Shown here: piece by piece, positions 34,818-45,593 of the stretch
Numbering within the stretch: position 1 is the stretch's first letter
Layout: every line of letters starts with the position of its first letter
Assembly: GCF_052045245.1 (NCBI RefSeq)
Contig: NZ_JBQEON010000017.1
Coordinates: forward strand, 62,001-126,000
Length of the DNA stretch: 64,000 nucleotides
Reading direction: 5' to 3'
From: Burkholderia sp052045245
Lineage (GTDB): Bacteria; Pseudomonadota; Gammaproteobacteria; Burkholderiales; Burkholderiaceae
Notes under the pieces: generated by a model
The model's database searches: none
The model's input: only the letters and a program-made list of their open reading frames with translations
Told to the model about the DNA's origin: nothing
Made by a program: the position numbers and the translations under genes

Positions 34818-35747
34818 ATGAGCAAGGTGATTTCACTGGGCGTGATCGGGATCGGCAAGATCGCGCGCGACCAGCATTTGCCGGCGATCGCCGCCGAACC
34901 GGGCTTCGCATTGACCGCCTGTGCGAGCCGTCACGCGGAAGTCAACGGCGTGCGCAATTATCCGGATCTGCACGCGCTGCTGGCCGCCGAACCCGAGCTT
35001 GACGCCGTGTCGCTGTGCGCGCCGCCGCAAGTGCGCTACGCTCAGGCGCGCGCCGCGCTCGAAGCCGGCAAGCACGTGATGCTCGAGAAGCCGCCGGGCG
35101 CGACGCTCGGCGAAGTGGCCGCGCTCGACGCACTCGCGCGCGAACGCGGCCTCACGCTGTTCGCGACCTGGCATTCGCGCTGCGCGAGCGCGGTGGAACC
35201 GGCGCGCGCGTGGCTGGCGACGCGCACGATCCGCGCGGTGCAGGTGCGCTGGAAGGAGGACGTGCGGCGCTGGCATCCGGGGCAGCAGTGGATCTGGGAG
35301 CCGGGCGGCCTCGGCGTGTTCGACCCCGGCATCAACGCGCTGTCGATCGTCACGCGGATCCTGCCGCGCGAGCTCGTGCTGCGCGAAGCGACGCTCTACG
35401 TGCCGAGCGACGCGCAGATGCCGATCGCGGCCGAACTCGATTGTGCCGACACGGACGGCGTGCCCGTGCGTGCGGAATTCGACTGGCGCCACGGCCCCGT
35501 CGAGCAATGGGAGATCGCGGTCGATACGTCGGACGGCGTGCTCGCGATCAGCCGTGGCGGCGCGCAGTTGTCGATCGGCGGCGAGCCGGTCGAGATCGGG
35601 CCGGAACGCGAGTATCCGGCGCTGTACGCGCATTTCCGCGCGCTGATCGCGCGCGGCGCAAGCGACGTCGACGTCAGGCCGTTGCGGCTCGTCGCCGACG
35701 CGTTCCTGTTCGGGCGGCGCGTCGGGACCGACGCGTTCGGCCGCTGA
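34818..35747 (+). CDS. L-arabinose/D-galactose 1-dehydrogenase (Gfo/Idh/MocA)
   Basis: This 309-residue NAD(P)-dependent oxidoreductase has a Rossmann motif GVIGIGKIARDQHLP at the N-terminus, the EKPPGAT motif, and a C-terminal sugar-binding domain with HPGQQWIWEPGGLGVFDPG. Length and motifs match the Azospirillum-type L-arabinose 1-dehydrogenase, which also oxidises D-galactose. It performs the first pathway step, making the lactone. GAAGGAGGAACGC before ATG 34818 is a strong ribosome site. Confidence 0.87.
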   Translation: MSKVISLGVIGIGKIARDQHLPAIAAEPGFALTACASRHAEVNGVRNYPDLHALLAAEPELDAVSLCAPPQVRYAQARAALEAGKHVMLEKPPGATLGEVAALDALARERGLTLFATWHSRCASAVEPARAWLATRTIRAVQVRWKEDVRRWHPGQQWIWEPGGLGVFDPGINALSIVTRILPRELVLREATLYVPSDAQMPIAAELDCADTDGVPVRAEFDWRHGPVEQWEIAVDTSDGVLAISRGGAQLSIGGEPVEIGPEREYPALYAHFRALIARGASDVDVRPLRLVADAFLFGRRVGTDAFGR

Positions 35748-35750
35748 AAA

Positions 35751-35786
35751 CGTGCCGGCGCGCCATCGCGAGCGCGGCCCGGCACG
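35751..35786 (+). terminator. Hairpin upstream of araF-like gene
   Basis: CGTGCCGG and CCGGCACG are 8-bp arms with a 20-nt loop in the gap between dehydrogenase and binding-protein genes. No T tract. It may set different expression levels for enzymes and transporter. Confidence 0.35.
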
Positions 35787-35825
35787 ACGGAAGTTGAAGA
35801 CCCAAGCCAATACAAGGAGACACGC

Positions 35826-36848
35826 ATGAACCGCACGAATCGCACGAATCGAACGATCCGCCGCCACACGCTGCGCGCGCTGCTGGCCGCGCTGTGCATC
35901 GCACCGCTCGGCATGACGGGCGCCGCGCACGCCGACACGCCGCTGAAGATCGGCTTCCTGGTGAAGATGCCGGAACAGGCCTGGTTCATCAACGAGCAGA
36001 ACGCGGCGTCCGCGCTCGGCCAGAAGGAGAACTTCTCGGTCGTGAAGATCGGCACGCCGGACGGCGAGAAGGTGCTGGCCGCGATCGACAACCTCGGCTC
36101 ACAAGGCGCGCAGGGCTTCGTGATCTGCGCGCCCGACGTGCGTCTCGGGCCGGCGATCGCGTCGCGCGCGAAGCGCTACAACATGAAGTTCGTGACGGTG
36201 GACGACCAGCTCGTCGACTCGAGCGGCAAGCCGCTGCCGAACGTGCCGCACCTCGGGATGTCGGCGACCAAGATCGGCAACCAGGTCGGCCAGGCGATCT
36301 CCGACGAGATGAAGCGGCGCGGCTGGAAGCCGGAAGAAGTCGGCGCGCTGCGCATCACCAACAACGAGCTGCCGACCGCGAAGCTGCGCACCGACGGCGC
36401 GACGCAGGCGCTGCTCGCGAACGGCTTCCGCAAGGACAACATCTTCGATGCGCCGCAGAAGACGACCGACGACGAAGGCGGGTTCAGCGCGGCAGCGCCG
36501 GTGCTCGCGCGCCATCCGAACATCAAGAAGTGGGTGGTCTACGCGCTGAACGAGGAAACCGTGCTCGGCGCCGTGCGCGCGACCGAACAGCTGCACATCC
36601 CGGCGGCCGACGTGATCGGCGTCGGCATCAACGGCGCGGGCGAGGCGTTCGCCGAATTCCAGAAGAAGGAGCCGACCGGCTTCTACGGGACGATCGCGGT
36701 CAGCTCGACGAACCACGGCAAGGACAGCACGCAGAACCTGGTCGACTGGATCCGCAACGGCAAGATGCCGCCGGCCGACACGCAGACGAGCGGCAAGCTG
36801 ATGACGCGCGCGAACTGGCAGGCCGTGCGCGCCGAGCTCGGCATCTGA
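35826..36848 (+). CDS. araF: Arabinose ABC transporter substrate-binding protein
   Basis: This 340-residue periplasmic sugar-binding protein has a signal peptide ending GAAHA and a mature start DTPLKIGFLVKMPEQAWF that is typical of AraF. The first codons contain three repeats of Asn-Arg-Thr (MNRTNRTNRT). It is the first gene of a transporter set with araG and araH, inserted within the arabinose pathway operon. AraF-type proteins bind L-arabinose and often D-galactose. Confidence 0.9.
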   Translation: MNRTNRTNRTIRRHTLRALLAALCIAPLGMTGAAHADTPLKIGFLVKMPEQAWFINEQNAASALGQKENFSVVKIGTPDGEKVLAAIDNLGSQGAQGFVICAPDVRLGPAIASRAKRYNMKFVTVDDQLVDSSGKPLPNVPHLGMSATKIGNQVGQAISDEMKRRGWKPEEVGALRITNNELPTAKLRTDGATQALLANGFRKDNIFDAPQKTTDDEGGFSAAAPVLARHPNIKKWVVYALNEETVLGAVRATEQLHIPAADVIGVGINGAGEAFAEFQKKEPTGFYGTIAVSSTNHGKDSTQNLVDWIRNGKMPPADTQTSGKLMTRANWQAVRAELGI

Positions 36849-36868
36849 GCGAGCGGGGCGACGACGCA

Positions 36869-38431
<1,563 letters not shown>

Positions 38432-38461
38432 CGGCCTGCAGTCAACCGGAAAGCAAACGTT

Positions 38462-39481
38462 ATGAGCCAGGCAATGCAACCCCAACGCACTTCCCCGTCC
38501 CCGGATGCCCCGGCCGTGCCCGCGCGAACGCGCGGCGGCGTGTGGCAACTGATGAACCGCTCCGGCATCGTGATGGTGTTTCTCGTGCTGTTCGCGACGC
38601 TGTCGCTGACCGTGCCGGACTTCCTCACGCCGCGCAACATCCAGGGCCTGCTGCTGTCGGTCACGCTGATCGGGTCGATCGCGGTGACGATGATGTTCGT
38701 GCTCGCGCTCGGCGAAGTCGACCTGTCGGTGGCGTCGATCGTCGCGTTCTCGGGCGTCGTCGCGTCGACGCTGATCACCGCGACGCACAGCGTGCTGTTC
38801 GGCACCGCGGCCGGCATCCTCGCGGGCGGCGCGGTCGGCCTCGTGAACGGCGTGCTGATCGCGCGCTGGCGGATCAATTCGCTGATCGTCACGCTCGCGA
38901 TGATGGAAGTCGTGCGCGGGCTCGCGTTCATCACGTCGAACGGCGACGCGGTGATGATCTCCGAGGAGCGCTTCTTCGAGCTCGGCGCCGGCTCGTTCCT
39001 CGGCATCTCCTATCCGATCTGGAGCAACATCGTCGGCTTCGTCGTGTTCGGCTTCCTGTTGCGCAAGACGGTGTTCGGCAAGAACGTGCTGGCCGTCGGC
39101 GGCAACGGCGAGGCCGCGCTGCTCGCGGGGCTGCCGGTGATGCGCATCAAGATCATGGTGTTCGTGCTGCAGGGGCTCGTGACCGGCTTCGCCGGCGTGA
39201 TGCTCGCGTCGCGGATGAGCCTCGGCGATCCGAAGACGTCGGTCGGACTCGAGCTCGGCGTGATCTCCGCGTGCGTGCTCGGCGGCGTGTCGCTGACGGG
39301 CGGCGTCGCGACGATCTCCGGCGTGCTGGTGGGCGTGCTGATCATGGGCTCCGTGCAGGACGCGATGAGCCTCCTGAACGTGCCCACCTTTTACCAATAT
39401 CTGATACGCGGCGGAATTCTGTTGCTCGCGGTGCTGTTCGACCAGTATCGTCGCAACCAGCGGCGCGCGATGAAGATCTGA
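38462..39481 (+). CDS. araH: Arabinose ABC transporter permease
   Basis: This 339-residue inner-membrane permease of the CUT2 family has about nine or ten hydrophobic helices, such as SGIVMVFLVLFATLSLTVPDF, and the conserved EVDLSVASIVAFSG and GVSLTGGVATISG loops. It completes the AraFGH importer. Confidence 0.92.
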   Translation: MSQAMQPQRTSPSPDAPAVPARTRGGVWQLMNRSGIVMVFLVLFATLSLTVPDFLTPRNIQGLLLSVTLIGSIAVTMMFVLALGEVDLSVASIVAFSGVVASTLITATHSVLFGTAAGILAGGAVGLVNGVLIARWRINSLIVTLAMMEVVRGLAFITSNGDAVMISEERFFELGAGSFLGISYPIWSNIVGFVVFGFLLRKTVFGKNVLAVGGNGEAALLAGLPVMRIKIMVFVLQGLVTGFAGVMLASRMSLGDPKTSVGLELGVISACVLGGVSLTGGVATISGVLVGVLIMGSVQDAMSLLNVPTFYQYLIRGGILLLAVLFDQYRRNQRRAMKI

Positions 39482-39532
39482 CTTCGACGAACGCGCGGCC
39501 GCGGGCGGATACGACGGATATCGGGAGACGGC

Positions 39533-40432
39533 ATGCAACAGACTCATCCGGGCACGACGGCGGCTTTGCTGGTCGACAGCCGCAACACGCTCGGCGAAGG
39601 CGCGACGTGGTGCGATGCGACGCGCGCGCTGTACTGGACCGACATCGAAGGCGCGTGTCTGTGGCGCTGCCGCGCGGATGGCTCGGATCTCGCGCAGTGG
39701 CCGATGCCCGAACGGCTCACGTGCTTCGCGCTCACTCATGACCCCGACGTGCTGCTGGTCGGGCTCGCGACGCATCTCGCGTTCTTCGATCTGCGCAGCG
39801 GCGCGTTCACGCGGATCGTCGACGTCGAACCCGGGCTGCCGACGCGGCTGAACGACGGGCGGTGCGATCCGTTCGGCGCGTTCGTGTTCGGGATGAAGGA
39901 CGAAGGCGGCGATCCGCCGCGCGCGATCGGCGGGTTCTATCGGCTCAATCCCGATCTCACGCTCGAGCGGCTGGCGCTGCCGGCGGCCGCGATCGCGAAC
40001 AGCATCGCGTTCTCGCCGGACGGCACGAAGATGGTCTTCTGCGATTCGCTCGTGCGTGAAATCCTCGTGTGCGATTACAGCCGCGCCGGTGTGGCCGGCG
40101 TGCGAACGTTCGCGCGGCTGACCGATGCGGACGGCGACCCGGACGGCTCGACGATGGATCGCGACGGCGGGCTGTGGAACGCGCAGTGGGGTGGGCGGCG
40201 GGTGGTGCGCTACGCCGCGGACGGCGTCGAGACGGAACGCATCGCGGTGCCGACCGCGCAGCCGAGCTGCGCGGCGCTCGACGGTGACGGGCGGCTGTAC
40301 GTGACGAGCGCGCGCGTCGGGTTGAGCGATGACGCGCTGGAGAGCGACGCCGATGCCGGTGGCGTGTTCGTCGCGCAGACGCGCCATGCGGGCTTGCCGA
40401 CCGCGCGGTTCGCGGGGACGCGTACTGGATGA
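39533..40432 (+). CDS. Sugar lactone lactonase (SMP-30/gluconolactonase family)
   Basis: This 299-residue six-bladed propeller has metal-binding motifs LGEGATWCDATRALYWTDIE, NDGRCDPFG, NSIAFSPDG and DGDPDGSTMD. By context it hydrolyses L-arabinono-lactone to L-arabonate, the second pathway step. It is the last gene of the operon; a T-tailed terminator follows 46 bp later. Confidence 0.87.
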   Translation: MQQTHPGTTAALLVDSRNTLGEGATWCDATRALYWTDIEGACLWRCRADGSDLAQWPMPERLTCFALTHDPDVLLVGLATHLAFFDLRSGAFTRIVDVEPGLPTRLNDGRCDPFGAFVFGMKDEGGDPPRAIGGFYRLNPDLTLERLALPAAAIANSIAFSPDGTKMVFCDSLVREILVCDYSRAGVAGVRTFARLTDADGDPDGSTMDRDGGLWNAQWGGRRVVRYAADGVETERIAVPTAQPSCAALDGDGRLYVTSARVGLSDDALESDADAGGVFVAQTRHAGLPTARFAGTRTG

Positions 40433-40477
40433 ATGGCGGGTGTGGACGGCAGGTTCTATCGGCTGGCAGGTAAAACG

Positions 40478-40518
40478 AAAGCCACCGACTTGTGAAGGTT
40501 CGGGGGCTTTTTCTTTTA
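40478..40518 (+). terminator. Intrinsic terminator of the arabinose operon
   Basis: AAAGCCACCGA pairs with TTCGGGGGCTTT, followed by TTTTCTTTT. It is one of the few U-tailed terminators in the window. It also marks the boundary with the AT-rich patch. Confidence 0.75.
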
Positions 40519-40534
40519 CACACAATCACCACAA

Positions 40535-40939
40535 TTAAAATAAAGGTAGTCGGGCACGAATCCAATCCCATTTGGTGGGCGGAATCGCAAGCAACTGCAT
40601 CACATCGCTGCTTGAGCTATCGTAATATACGATTCCTCCGACACCATCTACCAGATCTCGCTCGGTTGCCGAATTTACGTAGTATGAAAAATAGCGTTGA
40701 GCGCGCAATTCTCCAGTTCCATCAAAAAGCTGAAATCTCACTTCATGCCCATTCCGAATATTCGCGCCGCACAACTTTGCGTAATATTCCACGCCTCCGA
40801 ATTCTTTCTTCCCCCCGTTCAGTTCTTTTTCAAAAAAATCACACCGACCATAATTTGGCCTGGTCATATGAATGGAAAAGCCAATCAGCAAAAACACAAG
40901 AATGGCTAACCCAGTGATTCTGGGGGCGCTAATCTGCAT
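40535..40939 (-). CDS. Small membrane-anchored protein, unknown
   Basis: This 134-residue protein has one N-terminal membrane helix (ITGLAILVFLLIGFSIHM) and a soluble remainder with no recognised motif. Its start overlaps the end of the DUF6402 gene by 34 bp, so the two were made together. Base composition is far more AT-rich than the flanking genes, suggesting acquisition by transfer. In similar loci such proteins accompany type VI secretion cargo genes, but nothing here proves that role. Confidence 0.65.
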   Translation of the reverse strand: MQISAPRITGLAILVFLLIGFSIHMTRPNYGRCDFFEKELNGGKKEFGGVEYYAKLCGANIRNGHEVRFQLFDGTGELRAQRYFSYYVNSATERDLVDGVGGIVYYDSSSSDVMQLLAIPPTKWDWIRARLPLF

Positions 40940-42133
40940 ATTTCACCAAGTTTTATTTCAACAGGTTTCTTCAACTTCATAAAGACGGGTTTTGAATATA
41001 TCATAAAGTCCCCGCCTCTATGATGCTTGGCGCGCCACCTATTGTAGTCCGAGTTGTAGACCGGATAGAACACGTCAGGCTCTTTGAACTTCCCGAAAAG
41101 GCTTTTTCTCGTGTCCACGGGCTTGTTGATGCTTTTTACCCAGATGTCCACATCAGTATCGCGCTTTGGCGAACTGGACGCCGATCCACTTATCACAGGT
41201 CCCGGCGCGATGATCACGCCACGCTTATTCCAATGCCCCAAATATTGAATTCCATTAAATGAATAATTATCTTTGATGTAAATGTACACATGCGTAATTT
41301 TTACGATGGCGTTTAGGCAATAAAAATTGCTTGTTTTCTCGTATCTAAAATACTTTTCGCCGGCGACCTCAATTTTTCCGATGGCTGCGTATATATTAAA
41401 ATTCGCCAAGGCTCCCGTGAGGTCGGTTGGTGCGAGATTTTCGAGCGTGTCCCAATTGTTGATCGAGGCAAGCTGAAATTGCCAATCGATATGGAATTGA
41501 CGGATATCCGACAAAAATTGAGCCGTATTGATATTGAGATTTGCTCCTCGGTCTTCTGAGAGCATCTTGTTGATTTTTGCAAGAATTTTTGTTCTTGCTT
41601 CGACTATGGCGGCGTCTCGATAGATATCCTCGGAAAGAAGTTTTTCATATTTCCTCCGCACACTTCCAAACTTCAATGTCCAGTCAAGAGTTACGCTATT
41701 GCTGTCTATTGGTTGAATTGACTTGGCATTGTCATTGTAAATATGCTCGGAACTCGCAAACCAAATGCGTGCGAGTTTGGCTGATACTCTCCAGCCCAAG
41801 TTATCCATTGCAATAGTTACATCTTGCAAATCAAAGGGCGGGGGATTCTCGCAAACTTCGGCCTCGTCTTGCTTTGGTGGTTCTTTGGTCTTCGGTTGTT
41901 GCTTCGGCTGCGCTGCTTCAGCTTGCTTCTGAGTTTTGGGCGGTTCCACTACCGGCTTTGGTGGCAGTGGAGGGGGAGGCGATGGTTTTTCGCCCGGAGC
42001 TAGTTTATCGATTGACACAGTTTTTTGAGTTTCAAGCGGGATGCACCCTCGTGCCCCCCTCATACTTCTTCAACTCTGGCCCTAGCAATCCTTTTTGCGG
42101 TTTATAGTAAGGAATCTTTTTTACGTCGGTCAT
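40906..42133 (-). pseudogene. DUF6402 family gene with frameshift in a G6 tract
   Basis: The main frame (40906-42063, 385 codons) has a Pro/Lys-rich N-terminal linker and a DUF6402-type domain, including LANFNIYAAIGK, YLGHWNKRGVIIAPG and WRAKHHRGGDFMIYS. Its apparent ATG at 42063 has no ribosome site. In another frame a natural start at 42133 gives MTDVKKIPYYKPQKGLLGPE, which runs into a stop after 33 codons. One base fewer in the G6 run at 42054-42059 would join both into a protein of about 408 residues. DUF6402 genes often lie beside type VI secretion vgrG/effector genes; none is present here. Confidence 0.7.
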
Positions 42134-42470
42134 AAATGGATTTAGCCAATAGATTGATAATTTATTTAGTATTATTTAATAATTAATAGAACTCTCGTTC
42201 CATATTGACCCTTGTTGGCTCAGGTATCGTAGTCACTCCGCCATGTGAAGGTTGGGGCGAAACTGTTCTTTTACCCCGTCACGAAGTGTTGAACCATTTT
42301 CAAGATGAGAGTCGATTGATTTTGGTAATTTAATTAGTGTGTCCGCCGATAATTTCGTACTTATACGAGGCAACTGAGTACATGGAGGTACGCTGAGAGT
42401 GATGTCGCGACTATGCGTTCGCCCCCCGCGCTGCTGGTAAGATGGCCCGCAATTCCATCCCGCCCGCACC
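42134..42470. other. AT-rich end of the foreign patch
   Basis: No intact gene. A minus-strand frame at 42233-42418, reading RDITLSVPPCTQLPRISTKL onward to a stop, may be the tail of a lost gene that lay upstream of the DUF6402 gene. GC rises sharply at about 42410, which I take as the right border. Confidence 0.4.
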
Positions 42471-43010
42471 ATGAGTTCCGCACCGACCAAGCCCGCGAAT
42501 CCGAAAAACGCCGCGACGAGCGCCACGGCAGGCACCGTGAAGAACGCCGCGAAAAGTGCCACCCGCGCCACGGGCGACAAGCCGAAGCCGCGCGTGCAAC
42601 AGCGCCTGACCTACGTGATCGGCGGTCTCGACCGGCTGCTGCGCCGGCACATGACCGACGCGCTCGCGCCGCTCGGCATCACGCTCGCGCAATACACGGC
42701 GCTGTCGGTGCTCGAGGCGCGCGGCGCGTCGTCGAACGCGCAACTGGCCGAGCGCTCGTGGATCACGCCGCAATCGGCGAACGAGGTGATGAGCGTGATG
42801 GCCGCCCGCGGTTTCGTCACGCGCGAAGCCGACCCTTCGCACGGCCGCATCATCCTGCTGACGCTGACCGACGCAGGCGCGGCGATGCTGCGCGAATGCG
42901 AAGCCGTGCTGCGCCCGCTCGAGACGCGCATGCTCGGCGATATTTCCACCGACGACGCCGCGCACGTGCAGCGCGCGCTCGAACTGTTCTCGCGCAACCT
43001 GCGCGGCTGA
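42471..43010 (+). CDS. MarR-family regulator of the ferulate locus
   Basis: This 179-residue protein has an Ala/Lys-rich N-terminal extension of about 40 residues, then a MarR winged-helix domain (LGITLAQYTALSVLEARGAS, then the recognition helix SWITPQSANEVM and wing DPSHGRIILLTLT). In other bacteria MarR proteins beside ferulate genes repress them and release DNA on binding feruloyl- or coumaroyl-CoA. Two matching operators (43156 and 47630) support this here. A GC hairpin follows the gene. Confidence 0.88.
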   Translation: MSSAPTKPANPKNAATSATAGTVKNAAKSATRATGDKPKPRVQQRLTYVIGGLDRLLRRHMTDALAPLGITLAQYTALSVLEARGASSNAQLAERSWITPQSANEVMSVMAARGFVTREADPSHGRIILLTLTDAGAAMLRECEAVLRPLETRMLGDISTDDAAHVQRALELFSRNLRG

Positions 43011-43029
43011 GCCGTTTCCGAATCTTCAC

Positions 43030-43054
43030 GATGCGGGCCGGTGCGGCCCGCATC
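43030..43054 (+). terminator. Hairpin after the MarR gene
   Basis: GATGCGGGCC and GGCCCGCATC form a perfect 10-bp stem with a 5-nt loop. No T tract. It separates the regulator from the catabolic operon. Confidence 0.5.
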
Positions 43055-43155
43055 GGCTGCCAGCCTTTCGTCGACGGCCGCCCGGTCGTTCCCTGATTCC
43101 GCCGTCGTTGCGCCACCTTCCGCTCCGGGTTTACACCGCCATTCGTGCCGCTTGC

Positions 43156-43176
43156 AATATCAGGTAGCCTGATATT
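43156..43176. promoter_or_regulatory. MarR-type operator upstream of hydratase/lyase gene
   Basis: Perfect 9-bp arms AATATCAGG and CCTGATATT flank a TAG spacer, 67 bp before the hydratase/lyase start. The inner ATCAGG-N3-CCTGAT recurs at 47630. Confidence 0.75.
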
Positions 43177-43243
43177 AAATGAAGCCGTCCGCAGCAGGAA
43201 TGCTGCGCACCGAATCGCACAGGAACGAACGACAGGAACCGAC

Positions 43244-44074
43244 ATGAGCAAGTACGACAACCGCTGGCAGACCGTGGACGTGAACGTGGAGGCCGGCATC
43301 GCGTGGGTGACGCTGAACCGTCCGGACAAGCGCAATGCAATGAGCCCGACGCTGAACCGGGAGATGCTGGAGGTCCTCGACGCGGTCGAGTTCGACGATG
43401 AGGCCAAGGTGCTGGTGCTGACCGGCGCGGGCGCCGCATGGACGGCCGGCATGGATCTGAAGGAATATTTCCGCGAGATCGACGGCGGCTCCGACGCGCT
43501 GCAGGAAAAGGTGCGCCGCGACGCATCGGAATGGCAGTGGCGCCGCCTGCGGATGTACAACAAGCCGACGATCGCGATGGTGAACGGCTGGTGCTTCGGC
43601 GGCGGGTTCTCGCCGCTGGTCGCGTGCGACCTTGCGATCGCCGCGGACGAAGCGGTGTTCGGGCTGTCGGAGATCAACTGGGGCATTCCGCCGGGCAACC
43701 TCGTCAGCAAGGCGATGGCGGATACGGTCGGGCATCGCCGCGCGCTGCACTACATCATGACCGGCGATACGTTCACCGGCGTGGAAGCGGCGGACATGGG
43801 CCTCGTGAACAGCAGCGTGCCGCTGGCCGGCCTGCGCGACGCGACGATCGCGCTCGCCGCGCGGCTGATGGACAAGAACCCGGTCGTGCTGCGCGCGGCC
43901 AAACACGGCTTCAAGCGCTCGCGTGAGCTCACGTGGGAGCAGTGCGAGGATTACCTGTATGCGAAGCTCGACCAGGCGCAGCTGCGCGATCCGGAGCGCG
44001 GCCGCGAGCAGGGGCTGAAGCAGTTCCTCGACGACAAGACGATCAAGCCGGGCCTGCAGGCATACAAGCGCTGA
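43244..44074 (+). CDS. ech: Feruloyl-CoA hydratase/lyase
   Basis: This 276-residue crotonase-fold enzyme is a p-hydroxycinnamoyl-CoA hydratase/lyase type. It hydrates feruloyl-CoA and cleaves it to vanillin and acetyl-CoA. Family features are WVTLNRPDKRNAMSPTLNRE, the oxyanion segment AWTAGMDLKEYF, and the catalytic Glu in FGLSEINWGIPPG. The ATG at 43244 follows AGGAACC; the longer frame from 43145 spans the operator and is not coding. Confidence 0.92.
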   Translation: MSKYDNRWQTVDVNVEAGIAWVTLNRPDKRNAMSPTLNREMLEVLDAVEFDDEAKVLVLTGAGAAWTAGMDLKEYFREIDGGSDALQEKVRRDASEWQWRRLRMYNKPTIAMVNGWCFGGGFSPLVACDLAIAADEAVFGLSEINWGIPPGNLVSKAMADTVGHRRALHYIMTGDTFTGVEAADMGLVNSSVPLAGLRDATIALAARLMDKNPVVLRAAKHGFKRSRELTWEQCEDYLYAKLDQAQLRDPERGREQGLKQFLDDKTIKPGLQAYKR

Positions 44075-44133
44075 TACAAGCGCCGACGCAACCGCCAACG
44101 CAACCGCAACAGACAGGCAAGGCAGGAGACGAC

Positions 44134-45582
44134 ATGACCGACAGACGGATGCTGATCGCCGGCGAGTGGTGTACCGCCCGCGACGGGCGAACCTTCGACC
44201 GATGCAACCCCGCGACCGGCGCGCTCGCGTCGCGCGCGCCGGCGGCCGGCGTGGCCGACGCCGACGCGGCGATCGACGCCGCGCACCGCGCGTTCCCCGC
44301 GTGGGCGGCGCTCGCGCCGACCGAGCGGCGCCGCCGGCTGCTGAAGGCAGCCGATCTGATGGACGCGCGTATCGACGAGTTTGTCGCGACGGGTGTCGCC
44401 GAAACCGGCGCGACACCCGGCTGGCTCGGCTTCAACGTGACGCTCGCGGCGAACATGCTGCGCGAGGCCGCGTCGATGACGACGCAGATCGACGGCGACG
44501 TGATCCCGTCCGACGTGCCCGGCAATCTTGCGCTCGCGATGCGCGTGCCGTGCGGCGTGGTGCTCGGCATCGCGCCGTGGAATGCGCCGGTGATCCTCGG
44601 CACGCGTGCGCTGGCGATGCCGCTCGCGTGCGGCAATACGGTCGTGCTGAAGGCGTCCGAAGCGTGTCCGGGCGTGCACGCGCTGATCGGCGCGGCGCTG
44701 GACGATGCCGGGCTCGGCGCGGGCGTCGTCAACGTGCTCACGCACGCGGCGGCCGATGCACCCGAACTCGTCGAGCGGATGATCGCGCATCCGCACGTGA
44801 AGCGGATCAACTTCACCGGGTCGACGCACGTCGGGCGCATCATCGCGCGCCACGCGGCCGCGCACCTGAAACCCGTGCTGCTCGAACTCGGCGGCAAGGC
44901 GCCGGTGCTCGTGCTCGACGATGCGGATCTCGAGGCGGCCGTCGACGCGATCGCGTTCGGCGCGTTCTTCAACCAGGGGCAGATCTGCATGTCGACAGAG
45001 CGCGTGATCGCCGCGCGGCCGATCGCCGATGCGCTCGTCGAACGGCTGACCGGGAAGGCGCGCACGTTGGTCGCCGACGATCCGCGCGCCGGCCAGCCGC
45101 TCGGCACGATGGTCGATGCGGCGGCCGCCGCGCGTGCCGGGGCGCTGGTCGAGGATGCGCGGGCGCACGGCGCGCGCTTGCCGCTCGGCTGCCGGATCGA
45201 CGGCGCGACGATGCAGCCCGCGATCGTCGACGGCGTGACGCGCGACATGCGGCTGTATCGCGAGGAATCGTTCGCGCCGGTGGTGGCGATCCTGCGCGCG
45301 GACAGCGACGACGAAGCGGTCGCGCTCGCGAACGACAGCGAGTTCGGGCTGTCGGCGAGCGTGTTCAGCCGCGATATCGCACGCGCGATGGCGCTCGCAC
45401 GCCGGATCGAATCGGGCATCTGCCACATCAACGGGCCGACCGTGCACGACGAGGCGCAGATGCCGTTCGGCGGCACGAAGGCGAGCGGCTACGGCCGCTT
45501 CGGCAGCCGCGCGTCGATCGCCGAATTCACCGAGCTGCGCTGGATCACCGTGCAGACCACGCCGCGTCATTACCCGATTTGA
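44134..45582 (+). CDS. vdh: Vanillin dehydrogenase (aldehyde dehydrogenase family)
   Basis: This 482-residue NAD(P)-dependent aldehyde dehydrogenase has the catalytic Glu in LELGGKAPVLVLDD, the catalytic Cys in FNQGQICMSTERV, and the cofactor segment NFTGSTHVGRII. Between the lyase and synthetase genes its substrate is almost certainly vanillin, giving vanillate. GGCAGGAGAC before ATG 44134 is a good ribosome site. Vanillate demethylase genes are not in this window. Confidence 0.9.
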   Translation: MTDRRMLIAGEWCTARDGRTFDRCNPATGALASRAPAAGVADADAAIDAAHRAFPAWAALAPTERRRRLLKAADLMDARIDEFVATGVAETGATPGWLGFNVTLAANMLREAASMTTQIDGDVIPSDVPGNLALAMRVPCGVVLGIAPWNAPVILGTRALAMPLACGNTVVLKASEACPGVHALIGAALDDAGLGAGVVNVLTHAAADAPELVERMIAHPHVKRINFTGSTHVGRIIARHAAAHLKPVLLELGGKAPVLVLDDADLEAAVDAIAFGAFFNQGQICMSTERVIAARPIADALVERLTGKARTLVADDPRAGQPLGTMVDAAAAARAGALVEDARAHGARLPLGCRIDGATMQPAIVDGVTRDMRLYREESFAPVVAILRADSDDEAVALANDSEFGLSASVFSRDIARAMALARRIESGICHINGPTVHDEAQMPFGGTKASGYGRFGSRASIAEFTELRWITVQTTPRHYPI

Positions 45583-45593
45583 GCGAGGCCACG

